A stretch of 64,000 nt of DNA from Peribacillus simplex (GCF_030123325.1 NZ_CP126106.1:3438001-3502000), one strand, 5' to 3'; counted from the first letter of the stretch, positions 17,463-26,961 are shown. Notes: generated by a model not told the origin, from the letters alone. Numbers and translations are program-made.

Positions 17463-18173
17463 TTAATCTAATTGCTTAATAAAATTATAAGTCTCGGGCG
17501 CTTTTTGTCTAAGCAATTGATTTTGTTCATCGTTCACATAAAACATGGCAAACGTTTCTGCAAAGTATTCCTCAGGGTAATTGGAAAAATACGTAATCCC
17601 AGGAAACAGCCCATCCACTTCCTTACCCCAAATCTTCAAATAATCCATATCTTCACGGATTCCATCAAACACTATATTATCAATTGAATGCCCCAGTTCA
17701 TGCAGTTCCAAATTAACGGAGCCATGTCCGTTGCCCTTGTCACTTGCCCCGATTTTAACCAATACCGTATGTGATCCGCCCATACCAGGCACATCATCCC
17801 AAGTTGTTTCTTTATTCAAATAACCACGCGGAGTTTTCCCCTTTAATTTGGCCGCGGATTGATTTTCTGTTATATCACCATCAAATAGTTTGATCCTCAC
17901 GCCACTTTCAGCAGTTTTCACCAAAAGGGAATGAGGCAGTTTATTAATGGTTCCGGCAATTTTGAGTGCTTCCCTTTCATCGAACTCCTCTTCCGGAAAT
18001 AAAAATATCCTTTGTAATTCATTATTCCCCTTAAAAAGTTCAGCTTGTCTTAAAAGATTATCTTTGTTTAAATTGCGCCATTTTACCCCTTCATCCTTCG
18101 CTAACGTATAGGAGAGCATTGAGAGTAAAAAGACAAATAATGCAAGTATGGATAACCATTTCTTCCTTTTCAC
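17463..18173 (-). CDS. Secreted metalloprotease-like protein related to the anthrax lethal factor catalytic domain
   Basis: A 236-residue protein with a signal peptide (about residues 7-25) and one M34/ATLF-type zinc protease domain. LELHELGHSID supplies His158, Glu159 and His162; YPEEYFAETFAMFY supplies the downstream Glu206. The tail RQKAPETYNFIKQL parallels the lethal factor C-terminus. GTG at 18173 follows GGGGAG and gives a normal signal peptide; the ATG seven codons upstream has no ribosome site. Chromosomal homologues exist in harmless Bacillus, and no toxin partner genes are near. Substrate unknown. Confidence 0.75.
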   Translation of the reverse strand: MKRKKWLSILALFVFLLSMLSYTLAKDEGVKWRNLNKDNLLRQAELFKGNNELQRIFLFPEEEFDEREALKIAGTINKLPHSLLVKTAESGVRIKLFDGDITENQSAAKLKGKTPRGYLNKETTWDDVPGMGGSHTVLVKIGASDKGNGHGSVNLELHELGHSIDNIVFDGIREDMDYLKIWGKEVDGLFPGITYFSNYPEEYFAETFAMFYVNDEQNQLLRQKAPETYNFIKQLD

Positions 18174-18396
18174 ACTCTTCTCCCCTTTCTTCATTTCTCA
18201 TTATCGTTAAGAAAATATAAGTCATTTAAAATCTCTAAACCTAACATACTATTATATTAGTATAACATATTGACCTAGTGTAAAAAATCTATGTTTTTTT
18301 GGTATTTTCGGTTGCCCATTCATTTTGAGAAGAACAATTGATCCTGTCTTTTCATATATCAACAATATATAATCGTAAAAGGTTTAAGGTGATCGC

Positions 18397-18639
18397 ATGG
18401 AAACCAACAATAAAAAAACCATTTTGGATGAGCACCGTGAACTTGCTGAAGAAGTCCTTGATATCTACAGTTTAAAAGTGTTCATCATTCTCGACCTTTT
18501 TCTGTTCTCCATTTTCTTTGGCATTCTGCTGCATCCGCTAATGTCTTCTCTTTGGCTTAACTTTTTATTGCCTTTGCTTTTCTTCACTACATTTACCGGC
18601 CTACTTCAATTACTTGATATTTTCCTAAAAAAAAGCTGA
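18397..18639 (+). CDS. Small two-helix membrane protein
   Basis: 80 residues: an acidic, charged N-terminus (about 25 residues) followed by two transmembrane helices (VFIILDLFLFSIFFGILL and LWLNFLLPLLFFTTFTGLL, approximately). AAGGTGATCGC precedes the ATG. The stop codon lies inside the terminator stem. I do not recognise the family. Confidence 0.65.
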   Translation: METNNKKTILDEHRELAEEVLDIYSLKVFIILDLFLFSIFFGILLHPLMSSLWLNFLLPLLFFTTFTGLLQLLDIFLKKS

Positions 18640-18662
18640 CATCATATGTGATGTCAGCTTTT
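18631..18662. terminator. Terminator between convergent genes
   Basis: A 14 bp stem (18631-18644 and 18649-18662) with a TATG loop and A/T tracts on both sides. It serves the small membrane protein and the TerC gene. Confidence 0.9.
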
Positions 18663-18673
18663 TTAAATATTGC

Positions 18674-19444
18674 TCAACCATGTTCCTTGAGCTTTTTCCC
18701 TTTCTTCAAATGAAGTGCGATCGTGGTACCGAAAATCAGCAAAATAAAGACAAAAAAGATCGCAGACGGGATTTCGATCCCTGCAACGGCCATTAGCATT
18801 TTTATAGCAATGAATCCGATAAGGACATATGCGGCAGTTTCCAATTCAGGAACCTTATCTATCAATTTTAGAAATAGCCCTGCCACTCCCCGCATCATCA
18901 AGACACCAATCATACCGCCTGTCAAAAGGACCCAGACCTTTTCACTCACCCCGAATGCGGCCAAGACACTATCGACGGAAAATGCTATATCCATCAATTC
19001 CACTGCCGCAACCGTTCCCCATAATGTACCAAACATACGGATCAGTATGCTGTTTTTACTCATCCCCTGGATATCTTCATCGATTCCAGCTTGTTTTTTT
19101 CTTTTATTCCTAAAGTATTTAAACGAGAGCCAGCCAAGGTATGCTGCTCCAATCACCTTCACCCACCAAAGCTTAATGAGGAAAACACCGATTCCTATCG
19201 CGATGAATCTAAAAGCGTAAGCACCTAATAAACCATAAAAAAGGGCTTTTTTCCGTTGTTTTTCAGGAAGGTGCCTGACCATTACAGCCAATACCAGAGC
19301 GTTATCCGCTGATAGTAATCCTTCCATTAATACGAGCGTTCCAATCAATCCCCAGCTCACCGGGTCGGATAATACCTCCACCCACATATGCCAGTCAAAA
19401 AATTGCGCATACGTTTGCATGATGTTATTTAACAACTCTGACAT
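18674..19444 (-). CDS. TerC family integral membrane protein
   Basis: 256 residues with about seven to eight hydrophobic helices. Two acidic TerC motifs are visible: LLSADNALVLAVMVRHLP and ELMDIAFSVDSVLAAFGV. Members of this family export manganese or help load metal into exported enzymes in Bacillus. No manganese (yybP-ykoY) riboswitch was recognised upstream. Monocistronic. Confidence 0.88.
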   Translation of the reverse strand: MSELLNNIMQTYAQFFDWHMWVEVLSDPVSWGLIGTLVLMEGLLSADNALVLAVMVRHLPEKQRKKALFYGLLGAYAFRFIAIGIGVFLIKLWWVKVIGAAYLGWLSFKYFRNKRKKQAGIDEDIQGMSKNSILIRMFGTLWGTVAAVELMDIAFSVDSVLAAFGVSEKVWVLLTGGMIGVLMMRGVAGLFLKLIDKVPELETAAYVLIGFIAIKMLMAVAGIEIPSAIFFVFILLIFGTTIALHLKKGKKLKEHG

Positions 19445-19646
19445 GATAAAGACTCCTCTGCTACTATAACAGCAAAATTAGAAAACCTTTTAAAATAACA
19501 TTGTTCCCCGTTATGATAAAAACTCTTCTTTTATTTAAACACAAAATAAATACGTTGCATGACAACGTATCATTTCGATGCTTATTAGAAATTCCTTTTC
19601 ATTTCATCATACCCTTACAATTCAATAAAATCAACGAGACCAACCA

Positions 19647-20264
19647 CTATGAGAGCCTTTGTTTACTCGTCCACTCTGGCGGCGTATTTTTATCCCAATA
19701 TATTTTCCCGATATTATAATGGGTGGCAAATGAATCATGATAGGTATGATAGTGAAAATCGAACCAATACCCTTCCAGTGGAGGATTTTCCTGCCTGACA
19801 TGGAATCTGATGATATCCTTGCCGCTGATTGAATCATAAATATGAAATATCTTCTCGGCCCTGCCTGCACTCGGCTGCTCAGTGATGGTTAATTGCTGTA
19901 ATTTTTCATCTGGATATTGTGCAGCCATTTCTGTTATGGCTTCTTCCATTTTTGGTAATATGGCCATTTTGAACTCATCGCCAATTTTAGGATTGATCTT
20001 TTCGCCAAATTTCATAAATGCGTTTTCCTCTGCCTTATTCAGAATGCCCGATAAAAATTCTTCCCGGTTGAATTCTTCCTCAAGTTCAGTTGAATTCTGT
20101 GAAGGAAGATAGGCTAATCCCTCTTCTTCCACTAATCCCTTTTTAGTATCCTTTAACGAATCGGCTTCCGCTAGCCACGCCAGATCTGAAGGAGTGACAA
20201 GACCAAACGTCAAAACGGATACTAAAATGACAAGACTTTTCCTGAACCAAACCGCTGCTTTCAA
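19647..20264 (-). CDS. ypjP: YpjP-like exported protein
   Basis: 205 residues with an N-terminal signal-type segment (about residues 8-25) and a C-terminal domain ending in DFHYHTYHDSFATHYNIGKIYWDKNTPP (in parts), rich in His and Tyr. Length and position near thyA match B. subtilis YpjP. TTG start at 20264 behind GGAGGGGGAG. Function unknown. Confidence 0.75.
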   Translation of the reverse strand: MKAAVWFRKSLVILVSVLTFGLVTPSDLAWLAEADSLKDTKKGLVEEEGLAYLPSQNSTELEEEFNREEFLSGILNKAEENAFMKFGEKINPKIGDEFKMAILPKMEEAITEMAAQYPDEKLQQLTITEQPSAGRAEKIFHIYDSISGKDIIRFHVRQENPPLEGYWFDFHYHTYHDSFATHYNIGKIYWDKNTPPEWTSKQRLS

Positions 20265-20503
20265 CTAACACTCCCCCTCCTTTTTTTGTATTGTCTTTAT
20301 ATTTAGTATACTTTTATTTTTTGGTAATTACGAATATATAGTTACCCATGTTTTGAAAATCAAAAAAAAGGATAAATACCTATATAAAGTTTATGAACCA
20401 GAACTTTTTTAGTAAATATCAACAATTTTACATTTTAATGAAGGATTTTGACGATTATTGGAGAAATTAATTAGATTCAAGTCTTTTTAAGGAGGGGTCT
20501 TAT

Positions 20504-20578
20504 ATGGCTTCGACTGCCATGGTGGCTTTATGTCTTGTAACATTGGCATTTTTCGTATATTTATCATTTGCTGATTAA
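20504..20578 (+). CDS. 24-residue membrane micropeptide
   Basis: MASTAMVALCLVTLAFFVYL plus SFAD. One hydrophobic helix fills almost the whole peptide. AAGGAGGGG lies 9 nt before the ATG, and a clean terminator begins 27 nt after the stop, so the unit looks like a complete small gene. I do not recognise a family; a role as a small membrane or sporulation peptide is only a guess. Confidence 0.55.
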   Translation: MASTAMVALCLVTLAFFVYLSFAD

Positions 20579-20605
20579 GAATAAATGAATACCTACGAAA
20601 AATCT

Positions 20606-20636
20606 CCTTGTCATTTTTCTACAATGACAAGGTTTT
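20606..20636 (+). terminator. Terminator of the micropeptide gene
   Basis: Stem CCTTGTCATT / AATGACAAGG, 7 nt loop, then TTTTCTTT. It also argues against a start at 20585 for the gene that follows. Confidence 0.85.
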
Positions 20637-20701
20637 CTTTCCAATCAAACATAAGCCTAACCTTTTGGCAGATAAAAGGACTGAATAATGGGGGAATCAT
20701 T

Positions 20702-22390
20702 TTGGAAAACAACAATGAAATCATTAAAGATAAGGATTACAAAAGGGAAACAGATAAAGGGAACGCCGGAATGGTCGTTACAGCTCATCCAGTAGCCACT
20801 TCCATTGGGGAAAAAATATTACGTGAAGGTGGAAATGCTGTCGATGCGGCTGTTGCCATCCAATTTGCCCTAAATATTGTGGAACCCATGATGACTGGTA
20901 TCGGCGGAAGTGGGTTCCTTATGGTATATAACGCTAAAGATAAAGAAACGAAAATTTACGATGGCCATGTAAGGGCACCTAAAGCCGCTCATCGAGACAT
21001 GTTTCTTGATGATAAAGGGGAAGTCATCCCATTTAAAGAAAGATCAATCAAAGCTACAGCTGTTGGGATTCCCGGAATACTGAAAGCTATGGATGAAGCA
21101 CTCACCGAAAATGGAAGCAAGCCTTTAGCTGACCTCATCGAGCCTTCCATAGAATTTGCAGAAAAAGGAGTTCCCGTCAATTGGGTACTTTGCGATGCGC
21201 TTAAAAATTTTGAATATCGATTAGGTGATGAAGCGCGTAAGTTCTTCATGCCAAACGGAAAAGCGTATCAAGATGGCGATTTGCTCATAAAAGAAAAACT
21301 GGCGAATACCTATCGGATATTACAGCGTGAAGGCATTTCCGCTTTTTATGAAGGAGAAATCGGAGAGGGCATCATTTCCTGCATCAAGGAACTTGGAGGG
21401 TTCATGGAGCTTTCTGATTTAAAGGACTATAAAGCTACAATCGATGTACCCATGTATGGGACTTATAAGGATTATCTAATTGCATCATCGAATGCCCCAA
21501 GTGCTGGCGGATTCACGGTCATCCAAATCCTGAAAATATTGGAGAGCTTCCATATAGAACAATATGATGTCCGTTCTTGGGAAAAATATTATTTAATAGC
21601 AGAAGCGATGCGACTGGCATTTACAGATAAAAAGGCATTTCTCGCTGATCCTGAATTTGCCGAATTGCCATTGGCGGGTCTCATGCATGACGAGTATATT
21701 GCTAAACGCCGTTCATTCATTAATTTCAAAACAAGAAATAATGCCATTGACTTCGGAAACCCTTGGATTTATGATTCCGTGAAACAAAGGGAAGTCATTC
21801 CGCAGCCTAATGAAGAAGATATCAGTGAAACGACACACTTCACTGTCCGTGACAGATGGGGTAATATCGCAGCATGCACTTCTACAGTGGAACATCCATT
21901 CGGATCAGGGATCATGGTTTCCGATTATGGTTTCATGCTGAATAACGAACTGACTGATTTCGATTCCATTCCAGGCGGCATGAATGAAGTGCAGCCCAAT
22001 AAACGCCCCGTCAGCTGTAAAAGCCCGACCATCATCTTTAAAGACGGCGAGCCGATCTTGACGTTAGGTTCACCTGGTGGACCGACCATCATCAGTTCAG
22101 TCGTACAAACGATCATTAATGTACTCGATTTAAAAATGGATTTGAAAGCAGCCATCGAGGAACCTAGAATTTTCACTCCAATGGGCCCTCATATTGAATG
22201 GGAGCCTGGAATGGATATGACTAGCAAAGGCCACTTGGAAGCGATGGGCTTCGCCTTTAATGATGTTCCCCACTCTATAGGGAATGTCCAAGCGATTCAA
22301 ATCAACCCTGATGGCTCGAACTATGGTGCTGCCGATTCAAGCCGGGAAGGCTGTGCCATTGGTCTTGATGAAACAGATTATAAATCGTGA
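20702..22390 (+). CDS. Gamma-glutamyltransferase family protein (YwrD-like, no signal peptide)
   Basis: N-terminal nucleophile hydrolase that self-cleaves before a threonine and transfers or hydrolyses gamma-glutamyl groups. From TTG 20702 (after TGGGGGA) it has 562 residues: GMVVTAHPVATSIGEKIL, LREGGNAVDAAVAIQFAL, then the processing site DISETTHFTV (Thr377), and LGSPGGPTIISSVVQ near the end. No signal peptide, as in B. subtilis YwrD and unlike secreted Ggt. The frame is open back to 20585, but a terminator lies there. Its 3' end overlaps ypiP by 13 bp, tail to tail. Confidence 0.85.
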   Translation: MENNNEIIKDKDYKRETDKGNAGMVVTAHPVATSIGEKILREGGNAVDAAVAIQFALNIVEPMMTGIGGSGFLMVYNAKDKETKIYDGHVRAPKAAHRDMFLDDKGEVIPFKERSIKATAVGIPGILKAMDEALTENGSKPLADLIEPSIEFAEKGVPVNWVLCDALKNFEYRLGDEARKFFMPNGKAYQDGDLLIKEKLANTYRILQREGISAFYEGEIGEGIISCIKELGGFMELSDLKDYKATIDVPMYGTYKDYLIASSNAPSAGGFTVIQILKILESFHIEQYDVRSWEKYYLIAEAMRLAFTDKKAFLADPEFAELPLAGLMHDEYIAKRRSFINFKTRNNAIDFGNPWIYDSVKQREVIPQPNEEDISETTHFTVRDRWGNIAACTSTVEHPFGSGIMVSDYGFMLNNELTDFDSIPGGMNEVQPNKRPVSCKSPTIIFKDGEPILTLGSPGGPTIISSVVQTIINVLDLKMDLKAAIEEPRIFTPMGPHIEWEPGMDMTSKGHLEAMGFAFNDVPHSIGNVQAIQINPDGSNYGAADSSREGCAIGLDETDYKS

Positions 22391-23169
22391 TCACTGGATT
22401 GAATGAAGCCAAAATGGAATTTGGATGTTTTTCTCTTTATTACCTCAAATCCAAATTCCTCAAAGCGGGAGCTGCGAAAATGGTCTTTCAACACGACTCT
22501 CTTGCATGCAACCCGCTTGGCTTCATTCATTATTTCCACAGATAACTCCTTACCTACCGCAAAATGAGTCAGTCCCCTGATTCCATTCGATTCCTGAATC
22601 GTTTCTTCAAACATGGGATCGAAATATACGACATCAAAATGATTATCCGGCAATGTTTTCAAAATTTCGTAATGATCACCATGCATGACCTCAACTCTTC
22701 GCACCGCAGAAATCATCTTTTCCTCTGCATCCTCCCATGTCATCATCCCATGGTCTACGAGCAATGCCAAATATTGATTTCCTTCCAATGCGACAACCTG
22801 TCCATGTTCACCCACTGCGAAACTCGCGACTATCGCATCCGAGCCCAAACCCATGGTACAATCAAGCACAGCGTTCCCTTCATTTATATCTCCGGCAATG
22901 AGAAATGGGTCACTTTCTCCGCGCATTATTCTTTTTATACGGATCATCGCTAGGTTCGGGTGAAAAAAGAATGGTTCTTTTTCCTGGTATCGATATAACT
23001 CCATCTTGTTTTTACCAAAAACAAGGCAATCATCTTCATTCTGTTCCGCTTGGATACCTCTGACCGATCTTTTTCTTCTGGCTATAAAGGGGATTTGTAA
23101 TTCTTCAGCTAACCTTTTGGCTAATATCATCGTTTCTTTATCGGCTCTTCCTACTGTCGTGACAAACAT
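22378..23169 (-). CDS. ypiP: YpiP-like class I SAM-dependent methyltransferase
   Basis: 263 residues. An N-terminal part of about 95 residues (MFVTTVGRADKETMILAKRL) precedes a Rossmann methyltransferase with motif I VLDCTMGLGSDAIVAS and a motif IV-like VVYFDPMFE. The layout recalls 16S rRNA methyltransferase RsmJ, so an RNA substrate is plausible but unproven. Position near brxA matches B. subtilis ypiP. It overlaps the gamma-glutamyltransferase gene end. Confidence 0.8.
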   Translation of the reverse strand: MFVTTVGRADKETMILAKRLAEELQIPFIARRKRSVRGIQAEQNEDDCLVFGKNKMELYRYQEKEPFFFHPNLAMIRIKRIMRGESDPFLIAGDINEGNAVLDCTMGLGSDAIVASFAVGEHGQVVALEGNQYLALLVDHGMMTWEDAEEKMISAVRRVEVMHGDHYEILKTLPDNHFDVVYFDPMFEETIQESNGIRGLTHFAVGKELSVEIMNEAKRVACKRVVLKDHFRSSRFEEFGFEVIKRKTSKFHFGFIQSSDHDL

Positions 23170-23201
23170 GTATCCTACCCCTTCATACTCTCTAAAATTT
23201 G

Positions 23202-23229
23202 AAAAGAATGCCCTGTTTCCAGGGCATTC
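23202..23229 (-). terminator. Terminator of brxA
   Basis: Stem GAATGCCCTG / CAGGGCATTC with a 4 nt loop, followed on the minus strand by TTTTC. Confidence 0.85.
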
Positions 23230-23236
23230 CGCTTCA

Positions 23237-23674
23237 TCACTTATTTACTTGACTGAACGCTGCCAATAAATTTTCCATGATAGCTTCCATTGGCTGTCCT
23301 TCTATATCATGGCGTGGAATGAAATGTACGACCTCTTTGCCATTTAAAAGAGCCATCGATGGTGAAGAAGGTTCTATTCCATCGAAATATTCCCGCATTT
23401 TTGCTGTCGCGTCCTTATCTTGGCCGGCAAATACAGTTACCAAATGATCTGGCTTATTGTCTGCTTGGAGTACCGCTTGAGTAGCAGCTGGACGGGCTAA
23501 CCCGGCAGCACAGCCGCAAACTGAATTCACGACCACAAGTGTCGTACCTTCTACCGATTCCATAAAGCTTTCAACCGCTTCAGCGGATTCCAACTCATCA
23601 AAACCTGCTTGCACCAGTTCCGCCCTCATTGGTTTCACCATTTGTTTCATATATTCATCATATGCCATTGACAT
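23237..23674 (-). CDS. brxA: Bacilliredoxin BrxA/BrxB family (YphP)
   Basis: Thioredoxin-fold protein that removes bacillithiol from mixed disulfides. The CGC active site is in VVNSVCGCAAGLARPA; the rest (FAGQDKDATAKMREYF, SPSMALLNGKEVVHFIPRH) matches B. subtilis YphP closely over 145 residues. ATG at 23674 follows AAGGAGG; a longer frame upstream contains that site and is rejected. Cytosolic, redox homeostasis. Confidence 0.93.
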   Translation of the reverse strand: MSMAYDEYMKQMVKPMRAELVQAGFDELESAEAVESFMESVEGTTLVVVNSVCGCAAGLARPAATQAVLQADNKPDHLVTVFAGQDKDATAKMREYFDGIEPSSPSMALLNGKEVVHFIPRHDIEGQPMEAIMENLLAAFSQVNK

Positions 23675-23787
23675 AAAAAAACCTCCTTGGTTACAATTCT
23701 TCAATTAGTATAATCATACTATATTCTTGAGCGCATATGCAAAAATGACGCTTAAAGCTTTGTAAAATTTCATTGTTCCTCACAAAG

Positions 23788-23829
23788 AAACATGGTGGCA
23801 GAATTCACTTTCATTCTGCCACCATGTTT
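23788..23829 (-). terminator. Terminator of ilvD
   Basis: A 17 bp perfect stem (23788-23804 and 23813-23829) with an 8 nt loop, 17 nt after the ilvD stop. Confidence 0.85.
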
Positions 23830-23845
23830 TAGTCTGCCTTATAAC

Positions 23846-25531
23846 TTAAACTTTCATCACGCCGCCTGAGCTGGCATTCGTCACAAGTTTGGAATAACGT
23901 GCCAAATAGCCTGTCCTGACTTTTGACTCGAAGCCTTTCCAATTGGCTTTGCGTTTTTCGAATTCTTCATCGGAAATTTCCAATTGGATTTTACGATTAT
24001 TCAAATCCAATTCGATGATATCTCCATCTTCAACAAAGGCAATCGGGCCTCCCTCAGCTGCTTCCGGGGATATATGACCAATGCTGATGCCTCGGGATGC
24101 GCCTGAAAAGCGGCCATCTGTGATCAAACCGACTTTCGCTCCAAGTCCCCTCCCGACGATTTGGGAAGTGGGTGCCAACATTTCCGGCATACCCGGCCCG
24201 CCTTTAGGGCCTTCGTAACGAATGACCACTACATCCCCTTCTTTGACCTTTCCAGTAATGATCCCGGAAAGTGCATCTTCCTGGGAATCGAAACAAATGG
24301 CAGGACCCCTGTGGTAGCCACCAACTGATGCGTCAACCGCCCCTACTTTTACGATGGAGCCTTGAGGAGCAAGATTACCAAATAATACCGCAAGCCCGCC
24401 ACGCTCAGAATGCGGATTATCTAACGGATGGATCACATCCTTGTCCAATATTTCACAACCGGCAACATTTTCGCGGAGCGTTTTACCTGAGACAGATAGG
24501 CAATCCCCATTAAAGGCACCTGGTTTTTTGAGTAACTCATTAATGACGGCACTTACACCACCGGCATTATGTACATCTTCAATATGATAATCGGATGCCG
24601 GTGCGATTTTCGCTAGATGCGGTACCCGGTTAGCTATTTCATTTATGCGTTCCATAGGGTATTCAAAACCTGCTTCATGTGCCAATGCAAGTGTATGGAG
24701 AACGGTGTTGGTCGAACCGCCCATCGCCATATCCAATGCAAATGCATTATCAATCGCATCAATCGTTACGATATCACGAGGTTTGATATCCTGTTTGATT
24801 ATCTCCATCAATTGTTTAGCGGATTTCTTAACGAATTCCTTACGTTCTTCGGCTACCGCCAAAATCGTTCCATTTCCCGGAAGCGCAAGTCCTAAGCCTT
24901 CTGCCAGGCAGTTCATGGAGTTTGCCGTGAACATTCCCGAACAAGAACCGCAAGTAGGGCAGGCAACTTGCTCGATTTCCTGCAAATCTTCTTCATTGAT
25001 ATTCCCTGCTTGATATGCGCCCACACCTTCAAAAACGGATGTTAATGAAAGGGATTTACCGTTTTTGTCTTTACCTGCTTTCATGGGTCCGCCACTTACG
25101 AATATTGTTGGAATATTGACACGAAGTGCTGCCATCATCATTCCCGGCGTTATCTTGTCACAGTTTGGAATGCAAACCATGCCGTCAAACCAATGTGCTG
25201 ATACAACAGTTTCCACGGAATCCGCGATGATTTCACGACTTGGCAAAGAATAGCGCATACCAATATGACCCATTGCAATTCCATCGTCTACCCCAATCGT
25301 ATTAAATTCGAAAGGAACACCGCCAGCTTCGCGAATCGCTTCCTTCACTATTTTTCCGAATTCCTGAAGGTGAACATGACCTGGAACGATATCGATGTAT
25401 GAATTACAAACCGCGATGAACGGTTTGCCGAAATCTTCTTCTTTAACCCCTGCTGCCCGCAACAGACTTCTATGTGGAGCTCGATCGACCCCTTTTGTAA
25501 TCATGTCACTTCTCATATTTGATGTAGACAT
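23846..25531 (-). CDS. ilvD: Dihydroxy-acid dehydratase
   Basis: Fe-S dehydratase of valine, leucine and isoleucine synthesis, 561 residues. Cluster cysteines are visible in CNSYIDIVPGH, GMVCIPNCDKITPGM and CPTCGSCSGMFTANSMNC; the C-terminal block is GGPGMPEMLAPTSQIVG with TDGRFSGASRG. ATG at 25531 follows GGGGGT; the TTG five codons upstream overlaps that site. Transcribed alone, functionally linked to ilvA in this window. A palindrome upstream may be a CodY-type control site. Confidence 0.95.
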   Translation of the reverse strand: MSTSNMRSDMITKGVDRAPHRSLLRAAGVKEEDFGKPFIAVCNSYIDIVPGHVHLQEFGKIVKEAIREAGGVPFEFNTIGVDDGIAMGHIGMRYSLPSREIIADSVETVVSAHWFDGMVCIPNCDKITPGMMMAALRVNIPTIFVSGGPMKAGKDKNGKSLSLTSVFEGVGAYQAGNINEEDLQEIEQVACPTCGSCSGMFTANSMNCLAEGLGLALPGNGTILAVAEERKEFVKKSAKQLMEIIKQDIKPRDIVTIDAIDNAFALDMAMGGSTNTVLHTLALAHEAGFEYPMERINEIANRVPHLAKIAPASDYHIEDVHNAGGVSAVINELLKKPGAFNGDCLSVSGKTLRENVAGCEILDKDVIHPLDNPHSERGGLAVLFGNLAPQGSIVKVGAVDASVGGYHRGPAICFDSQEDALSGIITGKVKEGDVVVIRYEGPKGGPGMPEMLAPTSQIVGRGLGAKVGLITDGRFSGASRGISIGHISPEAAEGGPIAFVEDGDIIELDLNNRKIQLEISDEEFEKRKANWKGFESKVRTGYLARYSKLVTNASSGGVMKV

Positions 25532-25580
25532 TTGTTGTACCCCCAATTTCCACTAAATGTTTAATGATTCAGAATAATAT

Positions 25581-25604
25581 AATTTTTAGTATACTCTAAA
25601 AATT
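25581..25604. promoter_or_regulatory. Palindrome upstream of ilvD, possible operator
   Basis: AATTTTTAG / CTAAAAATT, 9 bp arms around TATACT, about 50 bp before the ilvD start. It resembles but does not match the CodY box. A TTGCAT-16-TAGAAT promoter-like pair on the minus strand lies just upstream of it and ends in its right arm. Confidence 0.35.
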
Positions 25605-25743
25605 CTAACACATTTACATACAAATGCAACCATTCTACACTAAATATCTACAAAAATCATTTTACTAAAATAATAGAGATCAAATTTATAGATACGACCT
25701 AAAGGGAACTTATGTCAAACGACTGGAAATGAACAGCAAAAAT

Positions 25744-25780
25744 AAAAAGGCATGCGGATTAAATCATCCGCATGCCTTTT
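25744..25780 (-). terminator. Terminator of ypgR
   Basis: A 15 bp perfect stem (25745-25759 with 25766-25780), T-rich on the minus side. Confidence 0.88.
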
Positions 25781-25824
25781 GCCTGTAACCATTTTAGAAT
25801 TCATTAAGTTATTCCCATTAAATC

Positions 25825-26961
25825 TCACTTGTCATTCGCTTGTCTTGATTCTGTCATTTGCTTCCAAACCGAACCTTTTGCTTCTTCCCCATTTTCTATA
25901 CGGTCAATGGCCATCTTGACCTGCAGGGCCACTTCGAATTCAGGGTCCTGTTCCGCCTGCTTAAGGTAAGGGAGGGTCGTTTCATTTCCCACTTCATATA
26001 AAAACATCGCCGCCCTCCATCTAACCAATTTATTTTTATCCGAAAGTGATTGAGACATTTCTCCCATCGCTTCTTCAAAGCCAAGATCGGATAAACAATC
26101 CCCAGCCGTACGTCTTACGGCTGCACTTTTATCTTTCAATGCTTTATACAAGCTGGGAAGCACTTTTCTATCTTCGATCATTCCCAAGTATACGACCGCG
26201 AGCCTTCGAATGGAGACCTTACTATCGGAGAGCGCCATGTCCAATACAGGTATATCATCAACCGTTGGATCTTCCATTTGTTCTAATGCCTGATAACGCT
26301 TTTCCCAACTTTCGTCATTCAGCATTTCTTCAGTCAGTTTAATTTTTGGCCGTTTCAAAATCGCTTCCTTCGTATCCACCATTTCTTTTGCAGCGGCTAC
26401 CAGCCGATTAATTCGTTCTTCCGGGTAAGCTGCAACCAACTCATCGGATACTTCCTTCACGATATCTTCCATATCACCATATCTTACGCCATAATCCTTC
26501 CATTTTCGAAGCAGGACTACATTGTCATCTTCTTTTTGGGCAGCGGAAATGCCCTTTATGAAATAATCCGGCAAGGCAAAACGTTTTTCTTGTTGGCTAT
26601 CACTTGCTTTAATTTGCATCGGAATGCCCTTGAATTGTTGAATGGCAACAGTTACTTCACCGTAATGTTCATTTAATGCCGTTTGTTGATTTTGTTCTTC
26701 GGTTTTTTCCCCGAAAACCTGACGGATTTGGACCAAGATATCTTTCCAATCATATTTCGCATTTCGCTCAACGGCTAGGAAGTCCGCAACATGATATACC
26801 CCTTTCACTCCCTCGATCGTAAATAAATCTCTGATCAGCCGGGGTGCTTGGTCAGCTTGATCTTTCTTATAATTATTGCTTTTACCAGCTAATAGCTCTT
26901 CTGTTAAATTGATTTTCATTGTATTCGGACTTGGTGTAGGTTCTATCGACTTAATTTTCAT
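25825..26961 (-). CDS. ypgR: YpgR / conserved virulence factor C-like protein with HEAT repeats
   Basis: 378 residues. The first part (MKIKSIEPTPSPNTMKINL, LFTIEGVKGVYHVADFLAV) is an Nfu N-terminal-like domain. From about residue 200 HEAT-type repeats follow: KRYQALEQMEDPTVDDIPVL, SDSKVSIRRLAVVYLG, DKSAAVRRTAGDCLSDLG, DKNKLVRWRAAMFLYEVG. This is the CvfC layout known from staphylococci and B. subtilis YpgR. ATG at 26961 follows AAAGGAGAG. The biochemical role is unsettled; a scaffold for iron-sulfur or protein assembly is an inference. Confidence 0.85.
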   Translation of the reverse strand: MKIKSIEPTPSPNTMKINLTEELLAGKSNNYKKDQADQAPRLIRDLFTIEGVKGVYHVADFLAVERNAKYDWKDILVQIRQVFGEKTEEQNQQTALNEHYGEVTVAIQQFKGIPMQIKASDSQQEKRFALPDYFIKGISAAQKEDDNVVLLRKWKDYGVRYGDMEDIVKEVSDELVAAYPEERINRLVAAAKEMVDTKEAILKRPKIKLTEEMLNDESWEKRYQALEQMEDPTVDDIPVLDMALSDSKVSIRRLAVVYLGMIEDRKVLPSLYKALKDKSAAVRRTAGDCLSDLGFEEAMGEMSQSLSDKNKLVRWRAAMFLYEVGNETTLPYLKQAEQDPEFEVALQVKMAIDRIENGEEAKGSVWKQMTESRQANDK

